Numbered from the stretch's first letter, positions 1 through 7,677 are shown. The stretch is DNA of 17,852 nt from an uncultured Clostridia bacterium (GCA_910589115.1 CAJUSB010000068.1:1-17852), one strand, 5' to 3'. Numbers and translations are program-made. The notes: generated by a model from the sequence alone, not told the origin.

Positions 1-110
1 GCTTCCTGGTTCCAGAAAGCAGGATACTCTCTAACTTAACTGGAAATGCTGTAAGTATATTGCTGAAAACAAAAAAAGGCAAAAACTTAGCGCTTAAATA
101 TGTAACTCAT

Positions 111-236
111 TAGAGTAGGGCACTCGTGAATGTGCCATAAACCTTTGCTTTGACGTTTCCGGATGCCCCGCCTGAAAGGGCGGCATCGCCGCGCGTCAGA
201 CGGGGTAATTCACAAGCTATGACATTCCCCTCTCCA
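111..236 (-). repeat. Structured dispersed repeat, left copy
   Basis: Read on the minus strand, this stretch matches 17562-17671 on the plus strand at roughly four bases in five over about 100 bases; the best-conserved part is 111-213. It can fold: 166-175 pairs with 196-205 (10 pairs, one G-U type wobble), enclosing a GCGGC-ATC-GCCGC hairpin at 180-192. The two copies are inverted relative to each other and flank the whole polysaccharide locus. An open frame crosses it on the minus strand but only as a run-out of the transposase relic, so I do not treat it as coding. It could be a dispersed non-autonomous element or a small structured RNA; the sequence alone does not decide. Bases 1-110 hold nothing I recognise. 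Confidence 0.7.
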
Positions 237-293
237 GTGAAGAGGCATGCTGTAAGATAGCAAATATACAGATAAAGTCTAGTGTTAAAATAT

Positions 294-868
294 GGCTTTC
301 TGAAAACCGTTCTATTTTCGCCGGAGAGTATTAAAAATTCAAAAAATATAAGTTCATAGAAATGCAAAAGCCACCTTGCCAGCCAATAGGCGGCATTCAT
401 GTCTATGAGGATCAGAGCTGCTTCAGTCTTGGCGGTTTCATCCAATTTGGCCGCGATCAGATCCAACTCAAAGCGACGTTTTGCATTCCCCTTTCTGCCC
501 TCAATCGCATTGCGGTCACAGGCCTCTTTGCACATTTGCCGCTTTTGTTTTCTGTCAGTTTCTCTGGCTTTAGGACGACCCAGAGCCGGGCCTGATATGC
601 GAATGCCCTTTTCCTGACAGAATGCTTTGATAAAGATAGCACCAAACGCAATCCGGAAAGAAAGCGCCAGACGGCCATTTTCTGACTGAAACGTGGCAAC
701 TTAAATTGGCTCAATGTGTTCCCAAGACATCATGGAAGCCAGTTTTACCCAACAGTTCTTCTTCGGTAGCTTTCCACCGAACGGTATAATGAACTTTTAC
801 CAAAAATCTCTTTTATAAACTCCATATTTCGCGTGAATATTAGATTTTTAACCGGTTTTCAGCAAGCC
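294..868 (-). mobile_element. Internally deleted IS relic with terminal inverted repeats
   Basis: The left end GGCTTTCTGAAAACCGTT (294-311) and the right end, read inward on the minus strand, GGCTTGCTGAAAACCGGTT (868-850) are near-perfect terminal inverted repeats. They are bracketed by a direct repeat TAAAATA at 286-292 and 870-876, the expected target duplication, with one extra base between each direct repeat and its inverted repeat. Inside is a decayed transposase reading on the minus strand with an IS5/IS1182-like amino- and carboxy-terminus but no catalytic core. At about 575 bases the element is far shorter than a full copy and cannot be autonomous. It sits directly against the 3' end of the integrase gene. 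The family name is from remembered motifs. Confidence 0.75.
340..825 (-). pseudogene. Decayed IS5/IS1182-like transposase
   Basis: Reading leftward, an ATG at 825 begins MEFIKEIFGKSSLYR; a frameshift near 770 then leads to a frame with WVKLASMMSWEHIEPI, a TAA stop (701-703), and ENGRLALSFRIAFGAIFIK. This resembles the amino-terminal DUF772-type domain of IS5/IS1182-like transposases. The same frame runs straight into KGIRISGPALGRPK and then CDRNAIEGRKGNAKRRFEL, ending near LLHFY at 356, which resembles the carboxy-terminal end of the same family. The DDE catalytic core between these two parts is missing without loss of frame. Three lesions (frameshift, stop, core deletion) make this non-functional. 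The normal stop codon is also lost, so the frame continues left through the inverted repeat into the neighbouring dispersed repeat. Confidence 0.7.
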
Positions 869-1441
869 CTAAAATAGTTCCACTGCAAGATAAGCTCTAT
901 CTAAATCGTCCTGCGCAATCCCCAAATACCTGCGTGTAACCTCGTAATTGCTGTGGTTGTAAATATCCATGATAACGACAGGGGAAACCTTTTTACTTGT
1001 CCAGGCGTGATACCCCCAGGTTTTGCGCAGGCTGTGGCATGCAATTTTGCCTGCAATTTCAACGGCAATCGCCGCTGCATGGATAATCCGCCATGCCTGT
1101 ACACGCGAAATCGCCCGGTCTTCTTTTCTGTTGCTGGCAAAAATAAACGTTCCGCGCCGATGCGGAAAATATAAGGTTAAAGCAGCAATCGCCTGTTTAT
1201 TCAGGGCGATTGTTTTGCTTTTCCCCGTCTTTTTTTCGGTCAATGTAACGTGGAGCCGGAATGCATTCCGCTCCTGGTCGTATACGTCAGACCACTTCAG
1301 CTGAAGCAGGTCGCTGATGCGCAGCGCGGTGCAGGCACCTACAACAATCAGTGCATGGTTGCGAAGCTGGCCGCGCTTTAAGAAATAGTCCGCGAGCGCT
1401 TTGAGTTGTTTTTTGTCTCGGATTGGTTCTGTAGCTGCCAT
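869..1441 (-). CDS. Short tyrosine recombinase/integrase
   Basis: This 190-residue protein is a tyrosine recombinase catalytic domain with little else; the usual amino-terminal SAM-like arm-binding domain is absent. The catalytic set is visible: R41 in TALRISDLL, K71 in the EKKTGK beta-turn, H136 and R139 in CHSLRKTWG, H163 in IYNHSN, and the nucleophile Y172 in VTRRYLGI. It should therefore cut and rejoin DNA at a specific site. Short integrases of this kind are, from memory, common in Clostridia. The gene faces away from the polysaccharide operon, and a likely promoter lies at 1477-1506. Its stop codon TAG (869-871) lies within the junction of an IS insertion; removing the IS restores TAA in the same place, so the protein end is unchanged. 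No attachment site could be assigned, and its target is unknown. Confidence 0.9.
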   Translation of the reverse strand: MAATEPIRDKKQLKALADYFLKRGQLRNHALIVVGACTALRISDLLQLKWSDVYDQERNAFRLHVTLTEKKTGKSKTIALNKQAIAALTLYFPHRRGTFIFASNRKEDRAISRVQAWRIIHAAAIAVEIAGKIACHSLRKTWGYHAWTSKKVSPVVIMDIYNHSNYEVTRRYLGIAQDDLDRAYLAVELF

Positions 1442-1469
1442 AATGCAGAAAGCCCCCTCATATGTGATA

Positions 1470-1495
1470 TTCCTAAAGTATACCGCATACAGGAA
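1470..1495. repeat. Imperfect inverted repeat over the integrase promoter
   Basis: TTCCT (1470-1474) and GTAT (1478-1481) are mirrored by ATAC (1487-1490) and AGGAA (1491-1495) around a 5-base centre ACCGC, with three extra bases in the left arm. The element covers the -10 box and part of the spacer of the integrase promoter. Two short inverted arms around a small core is the layout of both repressor operators and tyrosine recombinase core sites. Which, if either, applies here cannot be told from sequence. Confidence 0.4.
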
Positions 1496-1506
1496 GGCTT
1501 TGGTAA
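1477..1506 (-). promoter_or_regulatory. Likely promoter of the short integrase
   Basis: On the minus strand a -35 like TTACCA (1506-1501) is followed by an 18-base spacer and a good -10 TATACT (1482-1477), about 36 bases before the ATG at 1441. A GAGGGG stretch (about 1459-1453) could serve as ribosome binding site. This is a sequence match only. Confidence 0.45.
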
Positions 1507-1602
1507 CATTTTATGAATTTGCTTACGTTAGTCTATCACTATGAAGAGAGAAATGCAAGTCTTTTTGTCAAATTCCCAAAATAAAATTTTACCAACCTAT
1601 TT

Positions 1603-1658
1603 TTGACGGTATATAGCCTACAAAAATTTACAGAAATTTTCAACAGTCTTCATATTTA
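1603..1658 (+). promoter_or_regulatory. Candidate promoter/operator region of the polysaccharide operon
   Basis: Two weak plus-strand promoter candidates lie here: TTGACG (1603-1608) with AATTTA (1625-1630), and TTTACA (1627-1632) with CATATT (1651-1656), 18 bases apart. A perfect 7-bp inverted repeat AAAATTT-acag-AAATTTT lies at 1623-1640 and overlaps both. A palindrome AAAATTTT also occurs at 1583-1590, about 40 bases upstream. The rest of the divergent region (1507-1602) is AT-rich with nothing else that I recognise. Because no strong promoter is seen further inside, this is the best candidate for driving the whole operon. Confidence 0.35.
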
Positions 1659-1710
1659 GTTACATTCATGCGGTACACAGACAGACGTGAGAGAGGAGGA
1701 ATCCGGCGAA

Positions 1711-2583
1711 ATGTATCTTAGACAACACCATAGCGGCTGGGGACAGATTGCACGCCCCATACCGCTCAGAAACGAAAATGATCCTGGTGCGTATGTAGAA
1801 CGGAAAAGTATCATCCAATTTTTGGATGGATGCCGCCAACGGGGAGCCTCAGAACTTACAGTAGCCCGGTACGGGAAGCATCTGGAGGCGCTTTATGACT
1901 ACTTGCCGAAGGACAAATCAATTCGCTACGGTACATTGGCTAAATGGAGTGAATCGCTGATTGAAAACGGCTATGCAGGCGGAACAGTCAACGCATATTT
2001 ATCGGTTGCAAATATGTATTTGGACTTTATTGGCCGGCGTGAATATCAAATGTCCGAGCGCCTGGACCAGACGCCGGAAGCGCAGCCGGAGCTTAGCCGG
2101 ACGGAATACCTGCAGCTGTTGCATGCAGCACGCAGGTTGAATAAGGAACGCGACTACCTGCTGATAAAGCTTTTCGGAACAGTCGATCTAAGCGTACGGG
2201 AACTCTCGAAGCTGACGGTCGAAGCAGCCAAGGCCGGAAAGCTGGTCATCAATACGAGTCGTTCGAAGCGTATCGTGCGCCTGCCGGAGATTCTAAAAAA
2301 GGAACTTTTAGAGTTTGCGGACCGAAAGGGTTATGAATCCGGCCCGATTTTTCAGACGCGGGACGGCAGGCCGATGAACCGTGCATATATCACAAGAATG
2401 ATCCGTGCCATCTGTCCGGCGGCGGGCGTAGCGGAGGATAAGGGAAGTACACGCTGCCTGCAAAAGCTCTACCGCGCGACCCGTGCAGGGCTTGAAAGCA
2501 ATATCAGCCTTCTGGTCGATCAGGCGCATGAGCGTCTTTTGGAGCAGGAGCAGCTGAAGATTGGCTGGACGGAGGTGAAATGA
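1711..2583 (+). CDS. Catalytically degenerate tyrosine-recombinase-like protein heading the operon
   Basis: About 290 residues. I chose ATG 1711 because AGGAGGA (1694-1700) lies 10 bases before it; a GTG at 1687 would add eight residues but has no site. Residues about 30-110 look like the SAM-like DNA-binding domain, with TVARYGKHLEALYDYL and TVNAYLSVANMYLDF. Residues about 128-280 follow the integrase catalytic fold, but the active site is gone. The usual GLRxSEL is DLSVREL (arginine replaced by S161), HxLRH is replaced by RCLQKLY, and no nucleophilic tyrosine follows the second box. The protein should still bind DNA but not cut it. It is the first gene of the rhamnan operon, with its stop 18 bases from the rmlA start. 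A regulatory role is an inference. The continuous open frame, with a normal start, argues against a random pseudogene. Confidence 0.8.
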   Translation: MYLRQHHSGWGQIARPIPLRNENDPGAYVERKSIIQFLDGCRQRGASELTVARYGKHLEALYDYLPKDKSIRYGTLAKWSESLIENGYAGGTVNAYLSVANMYLDFIGRREYQMSERLDQTPEAQPELSRTEYLQLLHAARRLNKERDYLLIKLFGTVDLSVRELSKLTVEAAKAGKLVINTSRSKRIVRLPEILKKELLEFADRKGYESGPIFQTRDGRPMNRAYITRMIRAICPAAGVAEDKGSTRCLQKLYRATRAGLESNISLLVDQAHERLLEQEQLKIGWTEVK

Positions 2584-2601
2584 AATATGGAGGCAGAGCA
2601 T

Positions 2602-3480
2602 ATGAAAGGTATTATTCTGGCAGGCGGCAGCGGGACGCGGCTGTATCCGCTGACGATGGTTACATCGAAGCAGCTGCTTCCGGTTTATGATAAACCAATG
2701 ATTTTTTACCCGCTGTCAACGCTGATGCTGGCGGGGATTCGGGATATTTTAATTATTTCCACACCTCACGATCTGCCGAATTTCAGGCGGCTGCTCGGTG
2801 ATGGCAGCCGTTACGGCGTGCAGCTGACCTATCAGGAACAGCCCTCTCCTGATGGTTTGGCGCAGGCGTTTCTTTTGGGAGAAGCGTTTATTGACGGTGA
2901 CCGCTGCGCAATGATTTTGGGGGACAATATTTTCTACGGCGCAGGTCTGACGGCGCATCTGCGGGAAGCGGTCCGACGGGAGCGGGGCGCAACCGTATTT
3001 GGTTATTATGTCGATGATCCGGAACGATTTGGCGTGGTGGAATTTGATGCCAGAGGAAAGGCGGTCTCGATTGAGGAAAAGCCCGCGCACCCTAAATCCA
3101 ATTATGCTGTGACAGGCCTATACTTTTACGACGAAACGGTGTGCGAACGCGCAAAATCGCTGAAGCCCTCCGCGCGGGGAGAATTGGAGATCACGGACTT
3201 AAACCGTCTTTATCTGGAGGAGGGCCTGTTAAATGTGACCACGCTGGGGCGCGGCTATGCATGGCTGGATACCGGAACAACGGAATCCTTGTCAGAGGCT
3301 TCTGAATTTGTACGGGTGATTGAATCCCGGGAGGGCATCCAAATCTCCGCGCTGGAGGAGATCGCCTACCAGAACAGCTGGATTACAAAAGCAGAATTGG
3401 ATGCGTCGGCGGATACTTACGGAAAATCCCCCTATGGCGCACACTTGCGTAAGGTTGCGGATGGAAAATACATATATTGA
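2602..3480 (+). CDS. rmlA: Glucose-1-phosphate thymidylyltransferase
   Basis: Makes dTDP-glucose from dTTP and glucose 1-phosphate, the first step of dTDP-L-rhamnose synthesis in the cytoplasm. The 292-residue length fits the family. Seen in sequence: the nucleotide-binding signature LAGGSGTRLYPLT (residues 6-18), the substrate motif SKQLLPVYDKPMIFYPLS just after it, QPSPDGLAQA near residue 80, and ILGDNIFYG near residue 110 carrying the metal-binding aspartate. I chose ATG 2602 because GGAGG (2589-2593) precedes it by 8 bases; an upstream in-frame ATG at 2587 overlaps that site and adds only MEAEH. The gene is first of the rml set, closely followed by rmlC. The call is very secure. Confidence 0.97.
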   Translation: MKGIILAGGSGTRLYPLTMVTSKQLLPVYDKPMIFYPLSTLMLAGIRDILIISTPHDLPNFRRLLGDGSRYGVQLTYQEQPSPDGLAQAFLLGEAFIDGDRCAMILGDNIFYGAGLTAHLREAVRRERGATVFGYYVDDPERFGVVEFDARGKAVSIEEKPAHPKSNYAVTGLYFYDETVCERAKSLKPSARGELEITDLNRLYLEEGLLNVTTLGRGYAWLDTGTTESLSEASEFVRVIESREGIQISALEEIAYQNSWITKAELDASADTYGKSPYGAHLRKVADGKYIY

Positions 3481-3489
3481 GGTGCAGTC

Positions 3490-4050
3490 ATGACATTTAC
3501 GAAAACAGCAATCGATGGCGTTTATATTGTAGAGCCAGCGGTTTTCGGCGATCATCGCGGCTTTTTTATGGAAAGCTGGTCAAAGAGTACGTTTGAGCGG
3601 GCAGGCTTATTTTATGATTTTGTGCAGGATAATCATTCGTCATCGGATGTGAAAGGCACACTGCGCGGCATTCACTTCCAGCGGGGGGAAAAGGCGCAGG
3701 CGAAGCTGGTGCGCTGCACACAGGGCGCGGTACTGGACATCGCGGTTGACCTGCGTCCGAAAAGCCTGACATATAAGCAGTGGGTAGCGGTTGAGCTGTC
3801 CGCGGAGAATAAAAGGCAGCTGCTGATCCCCCGCGGCTTCGGACACGGCTTTGTTACTCTGACCGACCACGTAGAATTCCTGTACAAAGCGGATAATTAC
3901 TACGCGCCAGAGGCTGATGGCGGTATCCGCTGGAACGATCCAGAGCTGGCGATTGATTGGGGAGTGGAAACGCCCGTGCTTTCGCAGAAAGATCAGACTT
4001 CGCCTTGGCTGAAGGATGCAGAAACGGGGTTTGAGGGGATGGACGTATGA
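3490..4050 (+). CDS. rmlC: dTDP-4-dehydrorhamnose 3,5-epimerase
   Basis: Third step of dTDP-L-rhamnose synthesis: epimerises dTDP-4-keto-6-deoxyglucose at C3 and C5. The 186-residue cupin protein has the usual length. The catalytic histidine is H62 in KGTLRGIHFQ, the VDLRPKS strand follows at 86-92, and the active-site tyrosine is Y132 in EFLYKADNYY. The ribosome binding site GAGGTG (3479-3484) overlaps the rmlA stop codon. The stop of rmlC overlaps the start of rmlB as ATGA, which indicates coupled translation. Confidence 0.97.
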   Translation: MTFTKTAIDGVYIVEPAVFGDHRGFFMESWSKSTFERAGLFYDFVQDNHSSSDVKGTLRGIHFQRGEKAQAKLVRCTQGAVLDIAVDLRPKSLTYKQWVAVELSAENKRQLLIPRGFGHGFVTLTDHVEFLYKADNYYAPEADGGIRWNDPELAIDWGVETPVLSQKDQTSPWLKDAETGFEGMDV

Positions 4051-5066
4051 AAATACTCATTACCGGCGGTGCCGGATTCATTGGAAGCAATTTTATTTTT
4101 TACATGCGGGAGCAGCGTCCAGATGATGAACTGCTCTGCCTTGACAAGCTGACTTATGCCGGAAATCTTGCGACGCTGGAATCGGTGATGGACAAACCGG
4201 GTTTCCGTTTCATCCATGCGGATATTGCCGACCGTGAGGCTGTTTACCACATTTTCGAGCAGGAAAAGCCGGAGATTGCCGTTAATTTCGCGGCAGAGAG
4301 CCATGTGGATCGCTCGATTGAAAACCCGTCTGTGTTTTTACAGACGAACGTCATGGGCACACAGGTGCTTCTGGATGCCTGCCGGAAATACGGCATAAAG
4401 CGGTATCACCAGGTTTCGACTGACGAGGTTTACGGCGACCTGCCGCTCGACCGGCCTGACCTGTTTTTCACAGAAGCGACTCCGCTGCATACTTCCAGCC
4501 CTTACTCGGCCTCAAAGGCTTCGGCGGACTTGCTGTGCAGCGCGTATCACAGGACCTACGGCCTGCCAATCACCATCAGCCGCTGTTCAAACAACTACGG
4601 TCCCTACCAATTCCCTGAAAAGCTGATCCCGCTGATGATTGCAAATGCGCTGGCGGATAAACCGCTCCCGGTCTATGGAGCGGGGATGAATGTCCGTGAC
4701 TGGCTGTACGTGGAGGATCACTGCGCCGCAATCGACCTGATCCTACAGAACGGCAAATGCGGCGAGGTCTATAACATCGGCGGGCACAACGAAATGCGGA
4801 ATATTGATATTGTGAAGACGATTCTTGCCATTCTGGGAAAAACGGAGCGCTTGATTACATACGTTGCCGACCGCAAGGGACATGACATGCGCTATGCGAT
4901 CGATCCGGCGTTTATCCATAAAGAATTGGGCTGGCTGCCAGCCACAAAGTTTGAGGATGGCATCCGCCGCACTGTACAATGGTACCTGGATAATCGTTCC
5001 TGGTGGGAAAATATTGTGAACGGCGAATATCAAACATATTATGAACGAATGTATGCAAACCGGTAA
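4047..5066 (+). CDS. rmlB: dTDP-glucose 4,6-dehydratase
   Basis: Second step of dTDP-L-rhamnose synthesis: NAD-dependent conversion of dTDP-glucose to dTDP-4-keto-6-deoxyglucose. The 339-residue extended SDR protein shows the NAD-binding loop TGGAGFIGSN (residues 6-15). It has the dehydratase triad region STDEVYGDL with T125, D126 and E127, and the Y153-xxx-K157 pair in SPYSASKAS. NNYGPYQFPEKLIP and a conserved RDWLYVEDHC follow, as in the family. Its start overlaps the rmlC stop, and its last 26 bases overlap the start of the glycosyltransferase gene. The gene order A-C-B-(transferase)-D differs from a plain rmlABCD or rmlACBD block. Confidence 0.97.
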   Translation: MKILITGGAGFIGSNFIFYMREQRPDDELLCLDKLTYAGNLATLESVMDKPGFRFIHADIADREAVYHIFEQEKPEIAVNFAAESHVDRSIENPSVFLQTNVMGTQVLLDACRKYGIKRYHQVSTDEVYGDLPLDRPDLFFTEATPLHTSSPYSASKASADLLCSAYHRTYGLPITISRCSNNYGPYQFPEKLIPLMIANALADKPLPVYGAGMNVRDWLYVEDHCAAIDLILQNGKCGEVYNIGGHNEMRNIDIVKTILAILGKTERLITYVADRKGHDMRYAIDPAFIHKELGWLPATKFEDGIRRTVQWYLDNRSWWENIVNGEYQTYYERMYANR

Positions 5067-6018
5067 GCCATTGATTTCTATCCTGATGGCGGTGTATGAG
5101 CCGCGCATGGACTGGCTGCGGGAGCAGCTGTGTTCTCTGGAAGCGCAGACTTACCCGAACCTGCGGCTGTATATCCGTGATGATTGTTCAACAGCCGTAC
5201 CGCTGGAAGCGATTGAAACCTGCGTGCGGTCCTGCGTGACGCGGATACCGTTTACAATCGAGCGGAACGAACGCAACCTTGGCTCCAATCTGACGTTTGA
5301 ACGTCTGACGCAGGAGGCAGAGGGGGAATATTTCGCCTACTGCGATCAGGATGATATTTGGCTTCGGGACAAGCTGAGCGTTTTACAGGCAAACATAGAG
5401 GCGTATCCTGCGGAGCTGGTCTGTTCTGATGTGCGGGTCATAGGCGGAAGCGGGGAAACGGTTGCGGAAAGCATTACGAAAATCCGCCGCCGGCACCGTT
5501 TTATTTCTGGCGGTCCGGTGGTTTTCCGCAGCCTGCTGACCCGGAATTTTGTGATTGGATGTACGATGCTGGTTCGGAGGGAGACGGCGCAGGCTGCGGT
5601 TCCCTTCGTGCCGGAGATGGTGCATGACCACTGGATTGCGGTCACGGCAGCATCGCGCGGCTCTGTGCTGTCGCTGCCGCAGCCGCTGATTTGCTATCGG
5701 ATACACGGCGGAAATCAAACAGGCGTGCTGATGGGGATTTCCAGCAGGCGGGACTATATTGAGGGACGTGTTATTGACTTTGAAAGGCGGATGCAGTGCA
5801 TCTGTCAACGGTTTCCCGGTTCCCAGGAGCTCGACCGTGTTTGCCAATGGGCGCGGGCACGCATGGATTATGCCGTATATAACCGGCGCGGCGCGGCTGT
5901 CCGTCTATGGAGGCTGCGGGATCAGAACCGGTTGACAACACTTTTTGAATTGCTTGCGTTAAAAGCGCCGGAACGTCTGTTTCAGCAGGCGCTTCGGCTG
6001 GCCCGCCGGTCGGGATAG
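5041..6018 (+). CDS. Family 2 glycosyltransferase, probable rhamnosyltransferase
   Basis: A cytoplasmic GT-A transferase of 325 residues without clear membrane spans. Seen: the opening strand ISILMAVYEP (13-21), nucleotide-sugar contacts D47-D48 in YIRDDCST, the metal-site motif CDQDDIW (101-107) in place of DxD, the acceptor-side NFVIGCTMLVRRE (169-181), and D196-H197-W198. This arrangement is typical of family 2 rhamnosyltransferases such as the RgpB type. Because it lies between rmlB and rmlD, dTDP-L-rhamnose is its likely donor, which is an inference. The start overlaps rmlB by 26 bases; ATG 5053 is an alternative start and neither has a strong ribosome binding site, so coupled translation is likely. 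Linkage and acceptor are unknown. Confidence 0.85.
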   Translation: MNECMQTGKPLISILMAVYEPRMDWLREQLCSLEAQTYPNLRLYIRDDCSTAVPLEAIETCVRSCVTRIPFTIERNERNLGSNLTFERLTQEAEGEYFAYCDQDDIWLRDKLSVLQANIEAYPAELVCSDVRVIGGSGETVAESITKIRRRHRFISGGPVVFRSLLTRNFVIGCTMLVRRETAQAAVPFVPEMVHDHWIAVTAASRGSVLSLPQPLICYRIHGGNQTGVLMGISSRRDYIEGRVIDFERRMQCICQRFPGSQELDRVCQWARARMDYAVYNRRGAAVRLWRLRDQNRLTTLFELLALKAPERLFQQALRLARRSG

Positions 6019-6034
6019 GTGTTGGGGGTACGTT

Positions 6035-6880
6035 ATGATTTTGATAACAGGCGGCAGCGGGCAGCTGGGGACAAGCCTGCGGCGTGCACTGCAGGATTAC
6101 CCGGATGAAGTTCTTGCGCCGCCGCATGTGGAATTGGATATTACAGCGCCTGCGCAGGTCTCCGCGTTTTTCCGGGAGAAAAAGCCGGATGCCGTGCTGC
6201 ACTGCGCGGCGTTCAACGCGGTGGACACTGCCGAGGAACATCCGGCACTCTGCTGCCGCACGAATATTCTGGGTACGCAGCTGCTTGCGCAGGAGTGCCG
6301 GCGGACAGGGGCGTATCTGCTTTCTATCAGCAGCGATTTTGTGTTTGATGGCAAGAAAACCGGCGCATATGAAACGGGCGACGCGAAGCACCCGCTGTCT
6401 ATTTACGGATACAGTAAGTCCGTTGCGGAGGATATCGTGCTGCAAAGCGATGCGCGGAATACGGTACTTCGGATTTCGTGGCTGTTTGGCCGCTCCCCGA
6501 CGAACTTTGTGGAAGCAATCCTACAGGCTGCCGAGCGCCGCCCGCTGTTGGATGTGGTGAGCGATCAGATCGGCTGTCCGACCTATGCAGACGATTTGGC
6601 GTCATTGCTGTTGGAGCTGCTGCGGCAGCGGCCTGCAGGTATTTTCCATGCGGCGAATGAGGGCTGCTGCTCCCGTGCTGCGTTTGCCGAAAAAATCTTG
6701 CAGTTGTCCGGCTCGGGGGCTGCGGTGCGGGCGGTTTCCAGCGCGGAATATCCGTCAAAGGCGCACCGCCCCCGAAACTCCGTTTTAAGTAAGGCGAGTC
6801 TGGATGCGGCAGGCTTGCGGCGGCTCCCGCCTTGGGAGGACGCGCTCGCACGCTATTTCAGCCAAAGGAAGGGGAGGTGA
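6035..6880 (+). CDS. rmlD: dTDP-4-dehydrorhamnose reductase
   Basis: Final step of dTDP-L-rhamnose synthesis: NAD(P)H reduction of the 4-keto group. The 281-residue SDR protein has GGSGQLG (6-12), CAAFNAVDTAE (57-67), the SDFVFDG strand (100-106), Y124-xxx-K128 in IYGYSK, and LRISWLFG (145-152). It ends with a KASLDAAGL-type helix as in the family. The ribosome binding site is weak (GGGGG at 6024-6028, 6 bases before the ATG). Its stop codon lies inside the purine-rich ribosome binding site of wzm. Confidence 0.95.
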   Translation: MILITGGSGQLGTSLRRALQDYPDEVLAPPHVELDITAPAQVSAFFREKKPDAVLHCAAFNAVDTAEEHPALCCRTNILGTQLLAQECRRTGAYLLSISSDFVFDGKKTGAYETGDAKHPLSIYGYSKSVAEDIVLQSDARNTVLRISWLFGRSPTNFVEAILQAAERRPLLDVVSDQIGCPTYADDLASLLLELLRQRPAGIFHAANEGCCSRAAFAEKILQLSGSGAAVRAVSSAEYPSKAHRPRNSVLSKASLDAAGLRRLPPWEDALARYFSQRKGR

Positions 6881-6885
6881 GAAAG

Positions 6886-7665
6886 GTGCCGCTTGCAAGA
6901 AAATTGATATCGCTGCTTCGGTTCCGATTCCTGCTGATGCAGCTGGTGAAGCGGGATTTTAAGCTGAAATACCGCGGCAGTGTTTTGGGCATTCTTTGGA
7001 GCGTTCTCAATCCGCTGCTGAACATGATTGTTTTAAGCATTGTTTTCAGCCAGGTTTTTCGGGCGGTTGATAACTATAAAATGTATTTGCTGGCAGGGCT
7101 GACGGTTTTTAATTTTTTTAGCGAAGCAACGAACCTGGCCTGCGCATCGATTGTCGGAAACTTTGGGATGATTACAAAGGTCTATTTCCCTAAATTTATT
7201 ATCCCAACCTCGAAGGTGCTGACCTCGGGCATCAGCCTGGCGATCACTACGGCGGTGTATCTGCTGTTGGGGTTGTTTATGGGAGTGTATCCGTGGCCCG
7301 GCTATTTGCTGATTCCGTATGTGCTGGTTTGCGTGCTGCTGTTTTCGTTGGGCATGGGTTATATCCTTTCAGCGCTGTTTGTGTTTTTTCGGGATACGAT
7401 GCATTTTTACAGCGTTTTGCTGACAATCTGGATGTACGCAACGCCGATTTTATATCCGCTGGATTCGCTGCCCAAGGAGTTGATTCCGTTGTTCCGCTGC
7501 AACCCGCTGTTTCAGTTTATTGATTTTTTTCGCAGTGTGACAATGTACGCCGAGATACCGGCGGCGGGCAGCTTTCTGGTCTGCGGGGGATGGGCTGTGT
7601 GTGTGTTCTGTATGGGGGCCTTTGTGTTTGTCCGCTCGCAGGATCAGTTTATTTATTATGTGTAA
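6886..7665 (+). CDS. wzm: ABC-2 polysaccharide exporter, membrane subunit
   Basis: Permease half of the ABC transporter that moves the lipid-linked polysaccharide across the membrane. The best start is GTG 6886, placed 8 bases after GGGGAGG (6871-6877), giving 259 residues, the usual Wzm length. The in-frame GTG 6877 and ATG 6832 are less likely since they lie in the site or inside rmlD. The amino-terminal segment LVKRDFKLKYRGSVLGILWSVLNPL is the classic Wzm/TagG cytoplasmic interface helix and first span. About six hydrophobic segments follow, ending in FVFVRSQDQFIYYV. It is 12 bases from its ATPase partner. TagG, RgpC and Wzm are alternatives by fold; the rhamnose context favours an RgpC/Wzm role. 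Confidence 0.93.
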   Translation: MPLARKLISLLRFRFLLMQLVKRDFKLKYRGSVLGILWSVLNPLLNMIVLSIVFSQVFRAVDNYKMYLLAGLTVFNFFSEATNLACASIVGNFGMITKVYFPKFIIPTSKVLTSGISLAITTAVYLLLGLFMGVYPWPGYLLIPYVLVCVLLFSLGMGYILSALFVFFRDTMHFYSVLLTIWMYATPILYPLDSLPKELIPLFRCNPLFQFIDFFRSVTMYAEIPAAGSFLVCGGWAVCVFCMGAFVFVRSQDQFIYYV

Positions 7666-7677
7666 AAGAGGGGCCGT

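Noticed and set aside
110..535. A 141-codon open frame on the minus strand
   Set aside because: Its first 60 residues are the carboxy-terminal end of the broken transposase; the rest is run-out through the IS end and the dispersed repeat.
5383..6445. Long antisense open frames opposite the glycosyltransferase and rmlD
   Set aside because: Shadows of GC-rich coding sequence; composition is unlike the real proteins and there are no starts with ribosome binding sites.
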